A stretch of 64,000 nt of DNA from Myrica gale (GCA_963930655.1 OZ005609.1:26771001-26835000), one strand, 5' to 3'; counted from the stretch's first letter, positions 34,780 to 47,400 are shown. A program made the numbers and translations. Notes: generated by a model not told the origin, from the letters alone.

Positions 34780-35710
34780 GAAAAAAAAAGAGATGTAGAT
34801 ATTTTATTAGACCAAAAATTTCAAAATTTTGGGATGCACCACCTTCATTTCCCTCAAATTGAGAAAGAGCCAAGGAAAGGCCTGTAGGTGCTGTGAGTAT
34901 TTGCCTAATAGATGTATCTATTGATTATAATTTACACCCTATGGGCTGAGATGAATGTATTGATATGAGACTTTCATAACAAATCTTTGCTGTCTCGTTG
35001 AGCCCCAAAATATTTGATTTTGCGGAGCTTAAGATCTCCTACATGTCGTTTTATGATTTTAAACCTGCCTCCATCATTTTTTGCTTCTATTCTGTGTAGG
35101 TACAGAACTTGCGTGATATGTTATACATGGTATGGAAATAAACTTGTGCTTGTATGTTGATATGGATAGGTTGATTCCTTCTTTTCTGGAGTAACAATAT
35201 AATGAGAACCTTGCTGTTAAAGATTGTAATTTTGTCTCTTAATTTTCCAAAATATCTTTTCTATTCTGAAGCTTAAAGTTAAAACTTCATACTTGTATTA
35301 ACATAGCTGCTATGTCCTCTGTTCTAAACAGTCATCAGCAGATTCTCTTTTTGTGAAGGTGGATACTTGTGCTTCACTATCAGATATATTCACAAGGTGA
35401 GATTTCCTTTGTTTTTTTCCCTCTATAAATATACATATACACGTTTGTATAGATAGTTACTCATGTACAGTCCTTTTTGTATTTTAATTTGTTTGTTTTC
35501 AATGCTTAGTTATTAGTTGAGATCTGAGTCTAGTTCTTTTGTTTTGACAACCTCTTATCATCACAGATAGCTTTTGCTCATGTCTGCTTCAAAGCTTAAG
35601 TCTACTGGTAGTAATGCTTGTTCCTTTCATTGCATGAAGCAATTCAAGATTTTTCCATTTTCCTCGGAAGATTTCATCACCAGTTCTTATTTTCATTTGA
35701 ACTTTTTGAG
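34780..35710. other. Intergenic, no gene recognised
   Basis: T-rich sequence with no motif-bearing open frame. It could be a diverged remainder of the MULE or of a lost host gene. Confidence 0.4.
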
Positions 35711-35712
35711 AC

Positions 35713-35896
35713 TAGGAGTGTGTTCGGTTAAGGTGTATTGTGAGGATTTTTTGTGTTTTGAGAATTTTTATGTGATGTTAACTTTATTGGTATGCGTGTT
35801 ATAGTTATATTTATGTGGTGTGAAAAATTATGTTTGGTTGTAGAATCCTGAGGATTCAAAAAATCCAGAGGATTCTTCCTAAACGAACATGCCCTA
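35713..35896. mobile_element. Probable MITE, about 180 bp
   Basis: The left end TAGGAGTGTGTTCGGTTAAG and the inverted right end TAGGGCATGTTCGTTTAGG are imperfect terminal inverted repeats. CTA overlaps or flanks each end (35,712-35,714 and 35,894-35,896), compatible with a 3-bp PIF/Harbinger-type duplication. The interior is AT-rich and non-coding. Confidence 0.55.
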
Positions 35897-36138
35897 GATT
35901 TTAATTGGTTCCAGATTACTTGTAGAGATTCTTGTATTTGTTGTAAAACGGTATTAATCAATGATGAAGTATATTTTGTTTTATTATTTTTGGTCTTTAA
36001 ATTTTTACATTCAATGAATTTTGATTATAAAATAAATTTATATTATCGATTAAAAAAACATGTATATGAAAATATAGGAAAAAATTAGTAGTGTATTAAA
36101 ATGCTAGCAAAAAAAAGCAAAAGCAAAAAAAAAAACGC

Positions 36139-36433
36139 TGGCACAAACCTATAGCGGCGGTCTTGACCGCCGCTATAGACCCGAAATGCTGCGGGGATAC
36201 AAACGAAATGCTGCGGGGATACAAAATTGCTTTCGGAACTATAGCGGCGGTCTTGACCGCCGCTATAGACCCGAGGTCTTCACCAGCATTTCCGAAAACC
36301 GCCGTGATATATCTATCGCGACGGAGATATTGCGGCGGTTGCGACCACCGCTAAAAAACCGCTGCTACAGGCCAAAATGACCTATAACAGCGTTTTTTTG
36401 GTGACCGCTGCTATAGGCCCTTTTTTTGTAGTG
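36139..36433. mobile_element. CACTA-type MITE relative, left end degraded
   Basis: The right end TTTTTTTGTAGTG and the GC-rich hairpin units (CTATAGCGGCGGTC / GACCGCCGCTATAG) match the style of the element at 23,398-23,652. An exact repeat of a hairpin unit of about 36 bp occurs at 36,150-36,185 and 36,239-36,274, and a 23-bp unit (ATGCTGCGGGGATACAAA-type) is duplicated between them. A CACTA left end was not found; the region before 36,139 is A-rich. Confidence 0.65.
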
Positions 36434-36439
36434 CATGCC

Positions 36440-37020
36440 CGAGGTGTAAAGTTCCTTACTTTCTGTAAGGGGAATCCCCACCAGAAATTGTGAGACCCCG
36501 ACTTTATTTCTATCGTTGTAAAAAAAAATTATGACCCTTAAGTTTGTTCAATAATTATTGAGAAAGACATATATGGTTGAATTAATCTAAAACCATGACT
36601 AGGTGGAATTTTTCTCTAGCATTTTTATGCATCCTTAATTATAATTGAAATGTTATATTGTTGTAGTTCTAATAGTATTAAATTTGAGTATGTGAGATTG
36701 ATTAAGCTAATCATTTTATTGTTGGAGTATATCCCTAAGTTTGAAATATTTGGAAGAATTTAATTTGGGGCTCGATATTTGAAAAATGTATGATTTCTTG
36801 AAATAAAGATGGGAAGGCATGTTAGGGTTAGTTTATGTAGTAGCAGAAAATAAAGTAAAATAAAAGTGAGGGAGAAAAAAATGGGAACTCACGTGAAGAA
36901 GGGAAAGAAGGGGGGAGGGCAGCTTTGTCTTTTCCTCCCCTAAGCCATTTCACGCCACTTTACCCCCCCTCTACCGCATTTTTCATTTCATTTGCCCTAA
37001 CACCCTCACACACCGACGGA
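36440..37020. other. Intergenic, no gene recognised
   Basis: AT-rich with a pyrimidine-rich end (36,920-37,010) leading into the GAA microsatellite. No gene signal. Confidence 0.4.
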
Positions 37021-37096
37021 AGAGAAGAAGAAGAAGAAGAAGAAGAAGAAGAAGAAGAAGAAGAAGAAGAAGAAGAAGAAGAAGAAGAAGAAGAAA
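37021..37096. repeat. (GAA)n microsatellite
   Basis: About 23-24 nearly perfect AGA/GAA triplets. It abuts the point where the minus-strand hAT transposase homology ends, so expansion or slippage here may have accompanied loss of the 3' half of that gene. Confidence 0.95.
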
Positions 37097-37099
37097 AGA

Positions 37100-38172
37100 A
37101 AGGTAGAGTTCGGCCCTTTGTTGTACATACTTGACCAATTTTCTTACCTTTGCCACATAATCATCCAACTCCTTCAACCCATCTTGCACAATTAAATTCA
37201 AGATATGTGCGCAACATCACATATGCAAACAATCATGATTAGAAACTATTTTTCCAGGCTGAGACCCAAAAAGTAATTGTCTACTCCTCACATGTTCAAT
37301 GGCTGTATCATTAGAGGATGCATTATCGACAGTGATTGTAAGGCTTTTATCAATCCCCCATTCTGACATACAATCCTCCAATTCCATCCCAATGGTCGAG
37401 CCCTTATGATCTGACACCTTAGAGAAGACAAGTATCTTTTTGTGCAAGTTCCATGTACTATCAATCCAGTGTGCTGTGACAGACATATAATTCATGTTTT
37501 GGACTGACGTCCATGTGTCAGTGGTGAAACAAACTCGGGGTCTATTGAGTAAGATACTAGCCTTCAGTCTAGCCTTCTCTTCCAAGTAAAGTTTCATACA
37601 GTCTTTCATCACTGTAATTTGAGATGACACTTTAAATCGGGGCTCGAGGGTATCAATCATCTCCTTCAACCCATCCTTACTTACTATTCTAAAAGGAAGC
37701 TCATCCACAATTACAAACTTAGCAATAGAAGCCTTAATAGCCTTGGGATTATATGAGTCTATCTTCATCACTCCCACTGATCAACTACTTGCCCCCTTAA
37801 TATCAAAAGTCAATTTCTGTTGAGAACTATCCAATTTATTTTGAGTTCTCTTATACATTACACAAGCATTCAAGTGGGATCTCATAGCCGAGGTCCCTTG
37901 ATCTTTGTGGTGACACCCAGTTTTATGACCACAATGGTTGCACTTAGCCAATGGTTTGTTTGGGTCAACTACTGGTAGTACCCTAGTGAAATGTTTCCAC
38001 ATCGGGGATGGATTGGAAACCTTTCTTCTTTTGGGGGTAGGGTCAATTGTCTCAGTAGGTTGTGCCTCTACATCTACAATTGGTATCTCACCAATTGTAG
38101 GTGTAGCCATTGAGGCAGAGGTAGAAAACTTGGGGGTTATGGATTGTGTAGATGCAATTGGAGTTTGACGAT
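37100..38172 (-). pseudogene. hAT transposase (RICESLEEPER/BED type), 5' half only
   Basis: The minus strand encodes a BED-type zinc finger (WKHFTRVLPV, CNHCGHKTGCHHKDQGTSAM, then RSHLNACV; about 38,060-37,850) followed by the catalytic-domain start of a plant hAT transposase (KASIAKFVIVDELPF, CFTTDTWTSVQNMNYMSVTA, then HWID and VDNASSNDTAIE). One in-frame TGA lies between the two at 37,783-37,781. A second TGA replaces the usual Arg before CCAHILNLIVQDGLKEL near 37,217. Homology ends at the GAA microsatellite, so the dimerisation domain is missing. It belongs to a different hAT lineage from the elements at 2,290 and 57,878. Confidence 0.85.
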
Positions 38173-38487
38173 CCATCTGAAATAAAGACACAAAATAACA
38201 TACATGGTTTGTTTGGGTCAACCATTTATAAAGACATAAATGGTTTGTTTGGGTCAACTACTGGTAGTACTCTAGTGAAATGTTCCCACATCAGGGATGA
38301 ATTGAAAACCTTTCTTCTTTTGGGGGTAGAGTCAATTGTCTCAGTAGGTTGTGCCTCTACATCTACAATTGGTATCTCACCAATTGTAGGTGTAGCCATT
38401 GAGGCAGGGGTAGAAAACTTGGGGGTTGTGGATTGTGTAGATGCAATCGGAGTTTAACGATCCATCTGAAATAAAGACACAAAATAA
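37943..38487. repeat. About 250-300-bp tandem duplication of the hAT 5' region
   Basis: A segment from TGGTTTGTTTGGGTCAACTA through TCAATTGTCTCAGTAGGTTG, GGTATCTCACCAATTGTAGG and CGATCCATCTGAAATAAAGA is present at 37,943-38,195 and again at 38,241-38,487. The second copy has a deletion of the zinc-finger end and several substitutions. A TGGTTTGTTTGGGTCAAC piece occurs a third time at 38,202-38,219. Confidence 0.85.
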
Positions 38488-38744
38488 CATACACCTCAAT
38501 CAAACATACACCTCAATTAAAGCCAAGTTCGTGTAGGCCTAGTATATGGCTAAACCTATGTATACATGTATACAAATCATGCAATCCATTTGGCAAGCTA
38601 AAAAATAGGTGCAAGTTCATGTAGGTCATGTTTTGAATAGAGATGCACATATTCACAACACAATTTTTTACCCAAAAAACTTTAACCCCAATGCAGTTTG
38701 GATCGTCTTAAATACCAACAACTTGAAAGCAATAAACCAAACAT

Positions 38745-38975
38745 TATTAGCAAATGCACAACACAGATTTGATAAAACCAAATGTACAGATTCATTATTA
38801 GCAAATGCACATCACAGATTCGATAAACCAAATGCACAGATTCATTATTAGCAAATGCACAACACAGATTTGAGAAACCAAATGCACAGATTCATTATTA
38901 GCAAATGCACAACACAGATTTGAGAAACCAAATGCACAGATTCATTATTAGCAAATGCACAACACAGATTTGATA
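38745..38975. repeat. About 50-bp tandem repeat, four to five units
   Basis: The unit contains TTATTAGCAAATGCACAACA, CAGATTTGAGAAACC and AAATGCACAGATTCA. Units begin near 38,745, 38,795, 38,845, 38,895 and 38,945 and are almost identical. There is no spacer variability of the CRISPR kind and no coding frame conserved across units. Confidence 0.85.
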
Positions 38976-39139
38976 ATCCTCACCAACAGAAACTATATAG
39001 TACAGTACAATTGACGAAATTGCATTCTTAGCAAATGCACAGATTCATTAAAAAACCTAACATCTACCTCAAATTTCAGCTTCACAACACAGATTCATAA
39101 CATTTGCCTAACATTTGTCTAACACAGATTCAAATTTCA

Positions 39140-39445
39140 CCTAACATTTGCCTCAAATTTCAGCTTCACAATAGGTTCATACATGGCTAGAGAGAGAGAA
39201 TAGAGACTAGAGAGAGAGGTCTGACCGGCATAGAGTGACTGTGAGGAGAATAGAGCTTCACAACAGGTTGCACAACCGCCCGCCGGAGAATAGAGAGAGA
39301 GGGCTGAGGGCCGAGACTCAAGAGGGGTCGCGACTAGAGAGAGAGCTGAGGGCCGAGAATTGAGAGTGACTGAGGAGAATAGAGAGAGAGGGCTGACCGA
39401 CGATTGCTGAGGGCCGAGACGGAGACTCGAGAGGGGTAGCAAGTC
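39140..39445. repeat. GA-rich low-complexity region
   Basis: Repeated GAGAGAGGGCTGA and GGGCCGAGA phrases. It borders the broken end of the copia reverse transcriptase at about 39,445 and contains duplicated AGAATAGAGAGAGAGGGCTG segments. No gene. Confidence 0.7.
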
Positions 39446-42400
39446 TTCAAGGAGCTGACATCAGAAGGAGAGTTGGTAGCAAGGATGATATCATTCACAT
39501 ACACCAAAATAGTAATGAAATTAGCACCATTAGACTTGATAAAGAGAGAGTAATCAGACTTGGATTGTGTGAAACCATATGTAAGTAAAGTAGTGGAGAA
39601 TTTAAAGAACCATTGTTTGCTTGCCTGCTTCAATCCATATAGAGATTTTCTAAGCTTACAAACCCTGTTATCAAACGGATGTGAAAAACCAAGAGGAAGC
39701 TTCATAAAAACCTCTTCTTCCAAATCCCCATGAAGAAAAGCATTATTGACATCTAATTGTTGTAAATCCCATTTGTTAACAACGTCTAATGCAAGAAGAC
39801 ACCTAATTGTGGTGAGTTTTGCAACAGAAGAAAACGTATCGAAAAAATCAATACCCTCTTGTTGGGTATAACCCTTTGAAACTAACCTAGCTTTGTGTCT
39901 TTCTAGTGTGCCATCAGCCCGAAATATTCACTTATAAACCCATTTGCACCCAATTGCAATCTTATCAGGAGGTCAATCAGTTAGATCCCAAGTGTGATTA
40001 AGTTCTAGAGCTGTAATCTCAGGTTGCATAACCTCTCTCCAAGCAACTAATTTAACAGCCTCATGATAGAATTTGGGTTCGACATGATTGGAAATGGATA
40101 AAGTGTATGCTTTTTGAGGCAGTGACAAACGATCATATGAAATGTAAGAAGAAAGAGGATATAAAAGAGAAGGATTAGACCCTGTACCTAGAGATGCAGA
40201 ATTTGAATTTCTAAGTTGCACTTGGGCCATTTGATAATGGAAATTCTACAAGTAAGCCGACTGCCTTTTGATCCTGGAAGATTTTGTAATGGGTAATGCA
40301 ACAGGTTGCTGTGAGTTAGAAATATCAGTAGAGTTGGATGGAATGGATTGATGTGAATTTGGTGGCAGTAATGTATCTGTGGGAGTGGACTAAGAGTTCT
40401 GTGAGAATGAATCTGATATAGAATTTGTAGGAGGTGTTTCGACAGCTGAATTTGGAGAAGGAAAATGACAATCATCAAGAGATGTGGGAGGGTTAGGAAG
40501 AACTATATCAGAAAAAATATTTTCAGTAGCAGATGATGGAATAGATTGAAAAGGAAAATTATTTTCATAGAAAATAACATCCTGAGAAATGAGAATTTTG
40601 TTTGTAGATACATCCAGAACTTTTATAGCCTTTTGCACCAGATGGATATCCTAGGACAATATAAGGAATTGATCTAGGATCAAATTTATTCCTAGAATGA
40701 GAGTGAGTAGAGACATAGGTTATACAACCGAAAGTTTTGAAATAGGAGTAATATGGTGGTTTGCTAAAGACAAGTTCATATGGTGATTTATGGTGAAGTA
40801 ATGGAGTTGGTAACCTATTGATGATGTTGACAGCATTAACTATGCAATGACTCCAAAAATAAATAGGAAGGTGTGATTGAAACCGAAGTGATCTAACTAC
40901 ATTAAGGATGTATTGATGTTTCCTTTCTTCAACATAATTTTGTTGGGGAGTGTATGCATTACTCTTTTGATGGATAATGGCATGAAGATTGTAGAATTCA
41001 ATCATAGCAAATTCAAGTCCATTGTCAGATCGAAGTATTTCTATGGACTGATTGAATTGAGCTTTAATTAAATGATAAAAGGACTGAAGATAGGATATGG
41101 TCTCAGCTTGTTTTTCATGAGATAGACCCATGTACATCTTGAAAAATCATCAAAAATAGAGAGAGAATCCAAAACCATCATGAGAAGTTATAGGGAAAGG
41201 GCCCCAAATGTCACAATGGACAAGCTGAAAAATAGACTGAGTAGTAGATTCACTATGCGAAAAAGGAAGTTTCCTTTGTTTGCAAGTGACTGATTGAACA
41301 ATGTGAAGGAATGGAAAAATGAGACTGATGGACACCAGAATTAGGTAAGCTAGATTTTATTGATTGTAATCTTGAATCTGACAAATGTGATAAACGACAA
41401 TGCCATAGAAAATTGGATTTATTGGAACTGGTATTACAAGAAAAGTGCTGAGAATGAGAAGGTGCTGATCTCGGCAGAAGCTGATATAGGCCTTGATGAA
41501 GCTTAGCAATTCCAATCGTTCTCCAATGGGTAAGCTCCTGAATATAACAGTAACCATGAAGAAAAATCATATAATAAGAAATATCATAAGTTAATTTGCT
41601 TACTGATATTAGATTGACAGAGAAATGAGGGATGTACAATACGTTGGTGAGTACAAGTTTTTCTGCAAGATATGTGGTGCCGATATGTGTGGCAACAACA
41701 TATTGACCATTGGGGAGTTTGACTTGAATATTGACAGATGAAATATTAGTCAATAAATTGAGGTTACAGACCATATGATCAGTAGCCCCTATATCAAGAA
41801 GCCATGTATTTAAAGAAAAATGATGATTTGGGGAAACTGTAAAAATAGAAGAAAGTTTATGGGTACCTGAAAAATTTTGTACAAGTGGAGAAAAGGACGT
41901 GTTATCTGAATGGGCAGATGTGTGATTGACAGATGAGGGTGTGGAAATATTGGCTTGCTGCTGGAGAGACGATAACAAACTCTGATAGTGTTCTTGAATC
42001 ATATCCAAATTGGAAGGCTGACTGATTATGTCCTGATGAGAATTGGCAAGATGAGTAGAAATAGGTTTGCCTTTGGTAAATTTAAAACCAGGAGGGAATC
42101 CATGCAGCCTGTAGCATTTATCAATCATATACCCAAGTTTATCACAGTGTGTACACTGAGGCTTGTTGATTGACTTGCTACCTCCTCCAGTTCCTCGCCC
42201 ATTGTCAATCTTCAGAGCCATTACAACAAGTTGTGATCGAGTAGATTGAATACCAAGATGTTCTACTTCTTGTATAATAAGAGAGAATACTTTGTTGATA
42301 TTAGGTAGTGGATCAAAGATGAGGATATGACCACAAGCGTGTGTGAAACGTTCATCTAGAACCATCAGAAACTGTAGAATGAACTCTCGCTCTTGAGTTG

Positions 42401-43250
42401 CTACGATGGATTGGGTGGCTTTATAATCTGAGCCACAAATGCAGGAATCAATCTTACACTTCATCCCAGTAGACTTTAAACATAGTAAAATAACTACTGA
42501 TAGACGAATTGCTTTGAGTGAGAGTTACAAAATTTTGTCGAGTGTGAAAGACACGGGGTCCATTAGATTGAGTGAATCGTTCTCGTAGATCATTCCAAAC
42601 ATGCTGAGCCGAATCAACATACATCACAGAGCCAGCAATATCTTTAGAAATGGAATTGAGCAACCATGACGTGACCATCATGTTGCATCTGAGCCAATTG
42701 AAGTAAGAAGGGTTCTCTGAATTTGGTTTGGGAAGAGTACCATCAATGAATCCAATCAATTTTTTGATTGTGAGTACCATGAGCATGGAGCGACTCCATG
42801 TTGAGTAATTCTGTGCACCAACCAAAAGCTGTGACACAAGGATTGCTCCAGTATTCTCGGCCTGATGCAAAAATAGAGGGTTGGATGGATTATCTTCGAT
42901 GAGTGAGAAGGGATTGGTTGAGAATTGATGCTGAACTAGTGGTGCTGGAGGATTGAAAACTGGTGGTGAAGGAAGCAAAGGAGAATATGATTCTATAGCC
43001 ATGAAGAATTCTCGTAGCTTTCAAGAAAACAGAGGAAGGAAAATAGTGCGGAAGCTTTGAAAAAATTAGAGAAAATGCTTTGATACCATATTATGATTTG
43101 TATTGAATAATTCATTGTATTAAAATGAATAGCTTACATCTGTTTATACATGAAGACTTTACGTAAAAATTAACTCACTAACATAATTGCATAACTGCAC
43201 TATTCTGACAACTGAGCTTCTAGAACTAATAACTCTTTACATCCTGAACT
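39446..43250 (-). mobile_element. Ty1/copia retrotransposon, truncated within reverse transcriptase
   Basis: Minus-strand order: probable 5' LTR (about 43,240-43,094), primer site complement TGCTTTGATACCA near 43,078, gag from 43,002 (YSTWSRSMLMVLTIKKLIGF region), zinc knuckle (CTHCDKLGYMIDKCY), protease and GAG-pre-integrase (LWHCRLSHLS), integrase (LRSDNGLEF, then NYVEERKHQ), and reverse transcriptase up to QQLDVNNAFLHGDLEEEVF, KSLYGLKQASKQWF and VYVNDIILATNS. Homology stops after SDVSSLK at about 39,446, so the rest of RT, RNase H and the 3' LTR are missing. The frame shifts near 42,460 and has stops near 41,250 and 40,230. The catalytic YVDD box reads YVND. It is inactive. Confidence 0.9.
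43094..43240 (-). repeat. Putative copia 5' LTR
   Basis: On the minus strand a segment starting TGTAAAGAG and ending ACAAATCA lies five bases before the TGGTATCAAAGC primer site. Its short length fits small copia LTRs, but there is no second copy to confirm the boundaries. Confidence 0.5.
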
Positions 43251-43399
43251 TTCTACTATCTAATATGGTGCGCCTAGCTTGGGAAAAGGGTTTTGGCTTT
43301 CCAACTAGCTACCTGACGTTGCCATACGTCAATCCGGATCGTTCTTAGCCGTCTCTCGTCGAGACTCTTCTAGCTCTCTTTGTACGGTGTACACAGAGT

Positions 43400-43747
43400 G
43401 AATTGGGGCTATGGACCCACTTGTGGGCGAAACTCTTGGGGCTGTTCGTGCTGTTGAAGTGGCTCTGTCGAAGAATTGGTCTTGGGTGGTGTTTGAATCT
43501 AATTCTGAGTTGTTGTGCCATGGTTTAGCTGATCCTTTTCATCCTTCCTGCTGGAAAGTCGAAGCTCTGATTGTCGCTCTGAGGCAGCAGTTCAAGGGCC
43601 AAGCGGCGTGGTCAATTCATTGGGTACCTCGGCGTCTTAACCATCATACACTAGCTTGTATTCATGTTTCTATTTTGTAGTGAGACTCTTGTATGGTTTA
43701 TCCGTAGTTTTTAATACTGAGGTTGCTTTCAGGTTAAAAAAAAAAAC
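43400..43747 (+). pseudogene. LINE 3' end: RNase H-like domain with poly(A)
   Basis: The plus-strand frame at 43,411-43,677 encodes GETLGAVRAVEVALSKNWSW, VVFESNSELLCHGL, EALIVALRQQF and IHWVPRRLNHHTLA, the conserved second half of the plant LINE RNase H (RVT_3) domain. It is followed after about 55 bp by an A11 run (about 43,736-43,747), the expected LINE tail. The 5' part is missing. Confidence 0.75.
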
Positions 43748-44080
43748 TATTTTCTTCCTCGCCTTCTTTTTAATCTCTTAAAAAGCCACTTTTTTGGATT
43801 TACCAATAAAGGGAGCCCCATGTATTTGCTGGTAGAAGACTTGTAGTTTTGAGTTTCATGATGTTTTGGATGGAAGCCACAATCTCCGGATGTGTATTCG
43901 AGCTGCAGTAAATGGATGACCTGGAGAAAATTGACCAACCACCCTAACCATTTTGCATATCTGCACAGAACATCATTAATGGCCATGGCTTCATGCCAAT
44001 TTGCACGGCAAAATATCAAAAGGTCATCCGCGAACATTGAGAGCATGACGCGCCACAATACAAGCCGTTATGGGTGAAGA
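43747..44080 (-). pseudogene. LINE reverse transcriptase fragment
   Basis: The minus-strand frame contains SMFADDLLIFCRANWHEAMA, whose FADD is the LINE reverse-transcriptase catalytic box, then LCRYAKWLGWLVN and KYMGLPLLVNPKKWLFKRLK, the usual order after the catalytic site in plant L1-type elements. Both ends are cut; the left end abuts the tail of the opposite-strand LINE fragment. Confidence 0.75.
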
Positions 44081-44481
44081 TACTTAACGGCGAGGATAAA
44101 CTCCGATTTGTCTATCTATGCTTAAATTGTTGCATTTTAGACATATATAGACTATACCTTTTATTTATAGTTTAAAGATATTATAAATTGGTGTCATTGT
44201 CAGCAAACGAGATGCACAATACAGGGACAAAGCATACACATTATTTAGGTTATACAATTTGAATCCTCGCTAAACTAGTCACAGTACCTCCAGTTTTAGT
44301 ACAATGTTGGCGCAAGATGACCACGAATGCAAAAAGTATGGTTACTTAGAAGGTAGTCAATCTACTGATCATAACCAATATATTCAACCATGCCAAAGCC
44401 CTGGCTCATATGCTCCAGAACTCGCTGGTCTCAAACCGTTTCTCACAGGAAAAACTTCATGCAACTTGTATGGCATAAACA

Positions 44482-47400
44482 TTACATGGAATGACGACCA
44501 TCTGTCTTATCTCTTGTTGGCCGTTCATCTTGAATTTCTTCAAAATCCTCATCATCCCCTTTCTTACCTGCTTGCTCCTTCCAATGGGCAATACTCTTTT
44601 TCAGTCGAGCTATCTCTTTTGATGAAATATTTTTACTAGGATCATTCACTATTGATCGAACTCTAGATGCATACCTGAATTAGTAGAGAGGCACGCATAG
44701 TGAGTACAAACACTTATTGACTATAAACTGACAGAAAAATAACAACAAAATCAAAGGATTAGAGGCTGAAAGATCTATAATAACATATAATGTTCCCATC
44801 CCATAGGACATGGCATTATAGATAGGAAACATACATTAGAGAATTGTATGTCTCATCCAAGTTGGAATCAGCTGGTGACACATTCACAAACATGAGTGTT
44901 TTAGCATTACCACCAAGTGAATCACTCATTAACAGCGTCAGCTTGTGATTCCTATAAGGTATATGTTGACCACCGGAAGACAATGCACTAATAACATCTC
45001 CGAGTGCAGAAAGTGATTTATTGATGCTTTGAGCTTCCTTAAGCTGACTACCAGAAGATCCTGACTTCTTCACTCTTTCAGAACCAGCAAGATCCACAAA
45101 ACTTAGCTGCATATAAATCAAATGAAGGTCACTTACGGATGTATAACCATCAATGCAACAAGCAACCTTGACAATGCCTCATCTCACTCTGCAGTTGATT
45201 ATACACTTCAACTCATCACTCGCTATGTTCTATGAAAAAGAGCAAGATAAAGTATATGCACAACCATGTACATTGCCTTACGTCAAAAGTGCACGAAACA
45301 ATAACTCAGAATATACACATACAGAATACTATGACTGATAACAAAAATACCTTCCCTCTTGCAACAGATTGGGTTTGAAGGTTGGTACTTTCAATAACAA
45401 TTGAAAGTATTAAATGAGATCTTGAACTTTCTTCGTTCATTTGGGTTCCGGATGTATGCCTTTGTTCACATCCTCTCTGAATAATACTCTTCAACTCCTC
45501 TAATGTTGAAATTGAGACAATGGTCACATTTTCTACCGTTACCATCCCCTAACATTACAAAATTAAACCTCTTTAGATTGAAGCTGTTTAGAAGTATCTA
45601 AAAAGAAACATGAATCACAAGGGAACTGGATTACGATAATTACCTTCAAATCTTTTTTAATATCCAATCTTAAGCGTTTAACATTTTTTGGTAAAAGGAG
45701 ATCTACCAGTGTATCTTGGTATAACTCCACCATATATGCCTACATGAATACATGATTGATGTCATTTTTGAGAATACATAGAAATCGTACAGAGATAAGA
45801 TAGTTAAAAACCTAAGGAAGACTTGATTCTGATGAAGGTGGTAACCTTCAATGAAAAGGAGAATTTGTTGCCATCTCGCTTTATGATTTTAAACAATTCT
45901 GAAGTAGCTCGGGGAGTAAGACCAGGATTGTGTTCAGATCCATATATTGTGAATGTCTTTCCAGATCCAGTTTGACCATAAGCAAATATGCATACATTAT
46001 ACCCGTCTACAGCAGATTGCACCAGATACTGCATTATAACAAAAAAAATCACAAAAAAGTTATCAAATGAAATTACAGATTATATACATGGTAGTAAGTT
46101 TGAAAACTAAGCTTCCCTGAGTTGAGTATGTATTCAATTTCAACCGAACTTGCCTTTGTATCCTCAAACACATCATCCTGGGTAGCATTGCCATCAAATA
46201 CCCGATCATACATATGCTGCTTGGGTTTATCATCTTTCCATGGATGTTCAACCGTAAACTCATCTAGACTTGTAAGTACATCTCTCTCTTTTTCAGCAAT
46301 CTCTTTCTCATTAAGAGGTCTTAATCGGCAAAAAACTCTAATCTTCCCTTTCATATCTAAAATGTATCGAAGGGACGTTAGTTTGCTAATGCGAGTGACT
46401 AAGATCTTTTGTGGTTACGAAAATAAAGTCCAACATTTTAGTGCTGTAAAAATGCACTCAATTTTGAAACTTTTAGAAAATGCCAACCTTCAATGGTGTT
46501 GAAATAACGCTTTCTTAAAACTTGTTCTTCCTTGTACAGCATTTCCAACTCGGCAAGTTGAGCCCCTTGCATCTTCAAAATGGCAGCAGTTTGTTCATTC
46601 TTTCTATCAATGTCCTACATGCAAGAGATAACTAATTAGCAAAATATGATCCTTTATCAGTTGTAGGAAAACACTGAGAAATGCACACACACACGTAAAC
46701 AAAGTGAAAATACTTTAAATCATGGACTCAATGCACTTTAATTACACAGAAGCATAGAGAAATACAATTACCTCTTTCATTTCTCTCAATTCCTCTAATT
46801 CCTTGAGATTATTTTGTAATGAAGCCAAATCAGAGTTTCTGACTGCAAGTGTAGACTCGGCAACAGCCAACTCCTGTGAAACCTCTTCAAGTTTCTTTTC
46901 AAGTTCAAGCACTTGAAACTTTAAGGCTTTACGTTCTTTCTCGAAGTTCTTCTCTTGAAAATCTATCTGCATTTCAATAATTACTATGGATTAAGCTTGT
47001 GAAAATGATAGAGGTTTCTAACACCAACTTCAAGTATTAACAGCATGACCTCATCAGCTTTCTTCTTTTCAATCGCAGACATCGTTTGTTCCAAGGATAA
47101 TTTTTCATTTACCAGCCTCATCATAGTGTCTTCTGCTGCATGCAACTCTTCACTACGAAGTTTTAACTCATCTTCGAGCTTTTGTAACAACTGTGGTCAG
47201 CACATTCATAATCCAAAGGTATTTATCCATCACATGAGAAAAAAAAATACTATGCTGTCCAAAAGATTATCTTTAATACATGAATTAACTGAGTAACATT
47301 TAACTGAAAACACTTATCATACTTATCAAGTACTCCTTTTTGAGATTGAATTAACTTTTCTATTTTTTCGTTCATTTTTTAGCTTTTCATATCTAGATTC

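Noticed and set aside
36925..37201. Poly-Glu and poly-Leu open frames across the GAA run
   Set aside because: They are translations of a microsatellite in two directions with no flanking domain.
38745..38975. CRISPR-like array
   Set aside because: Adjacent near-identical units of about 50 bp without variable spacers in a plant genome; it is a minisatellite.
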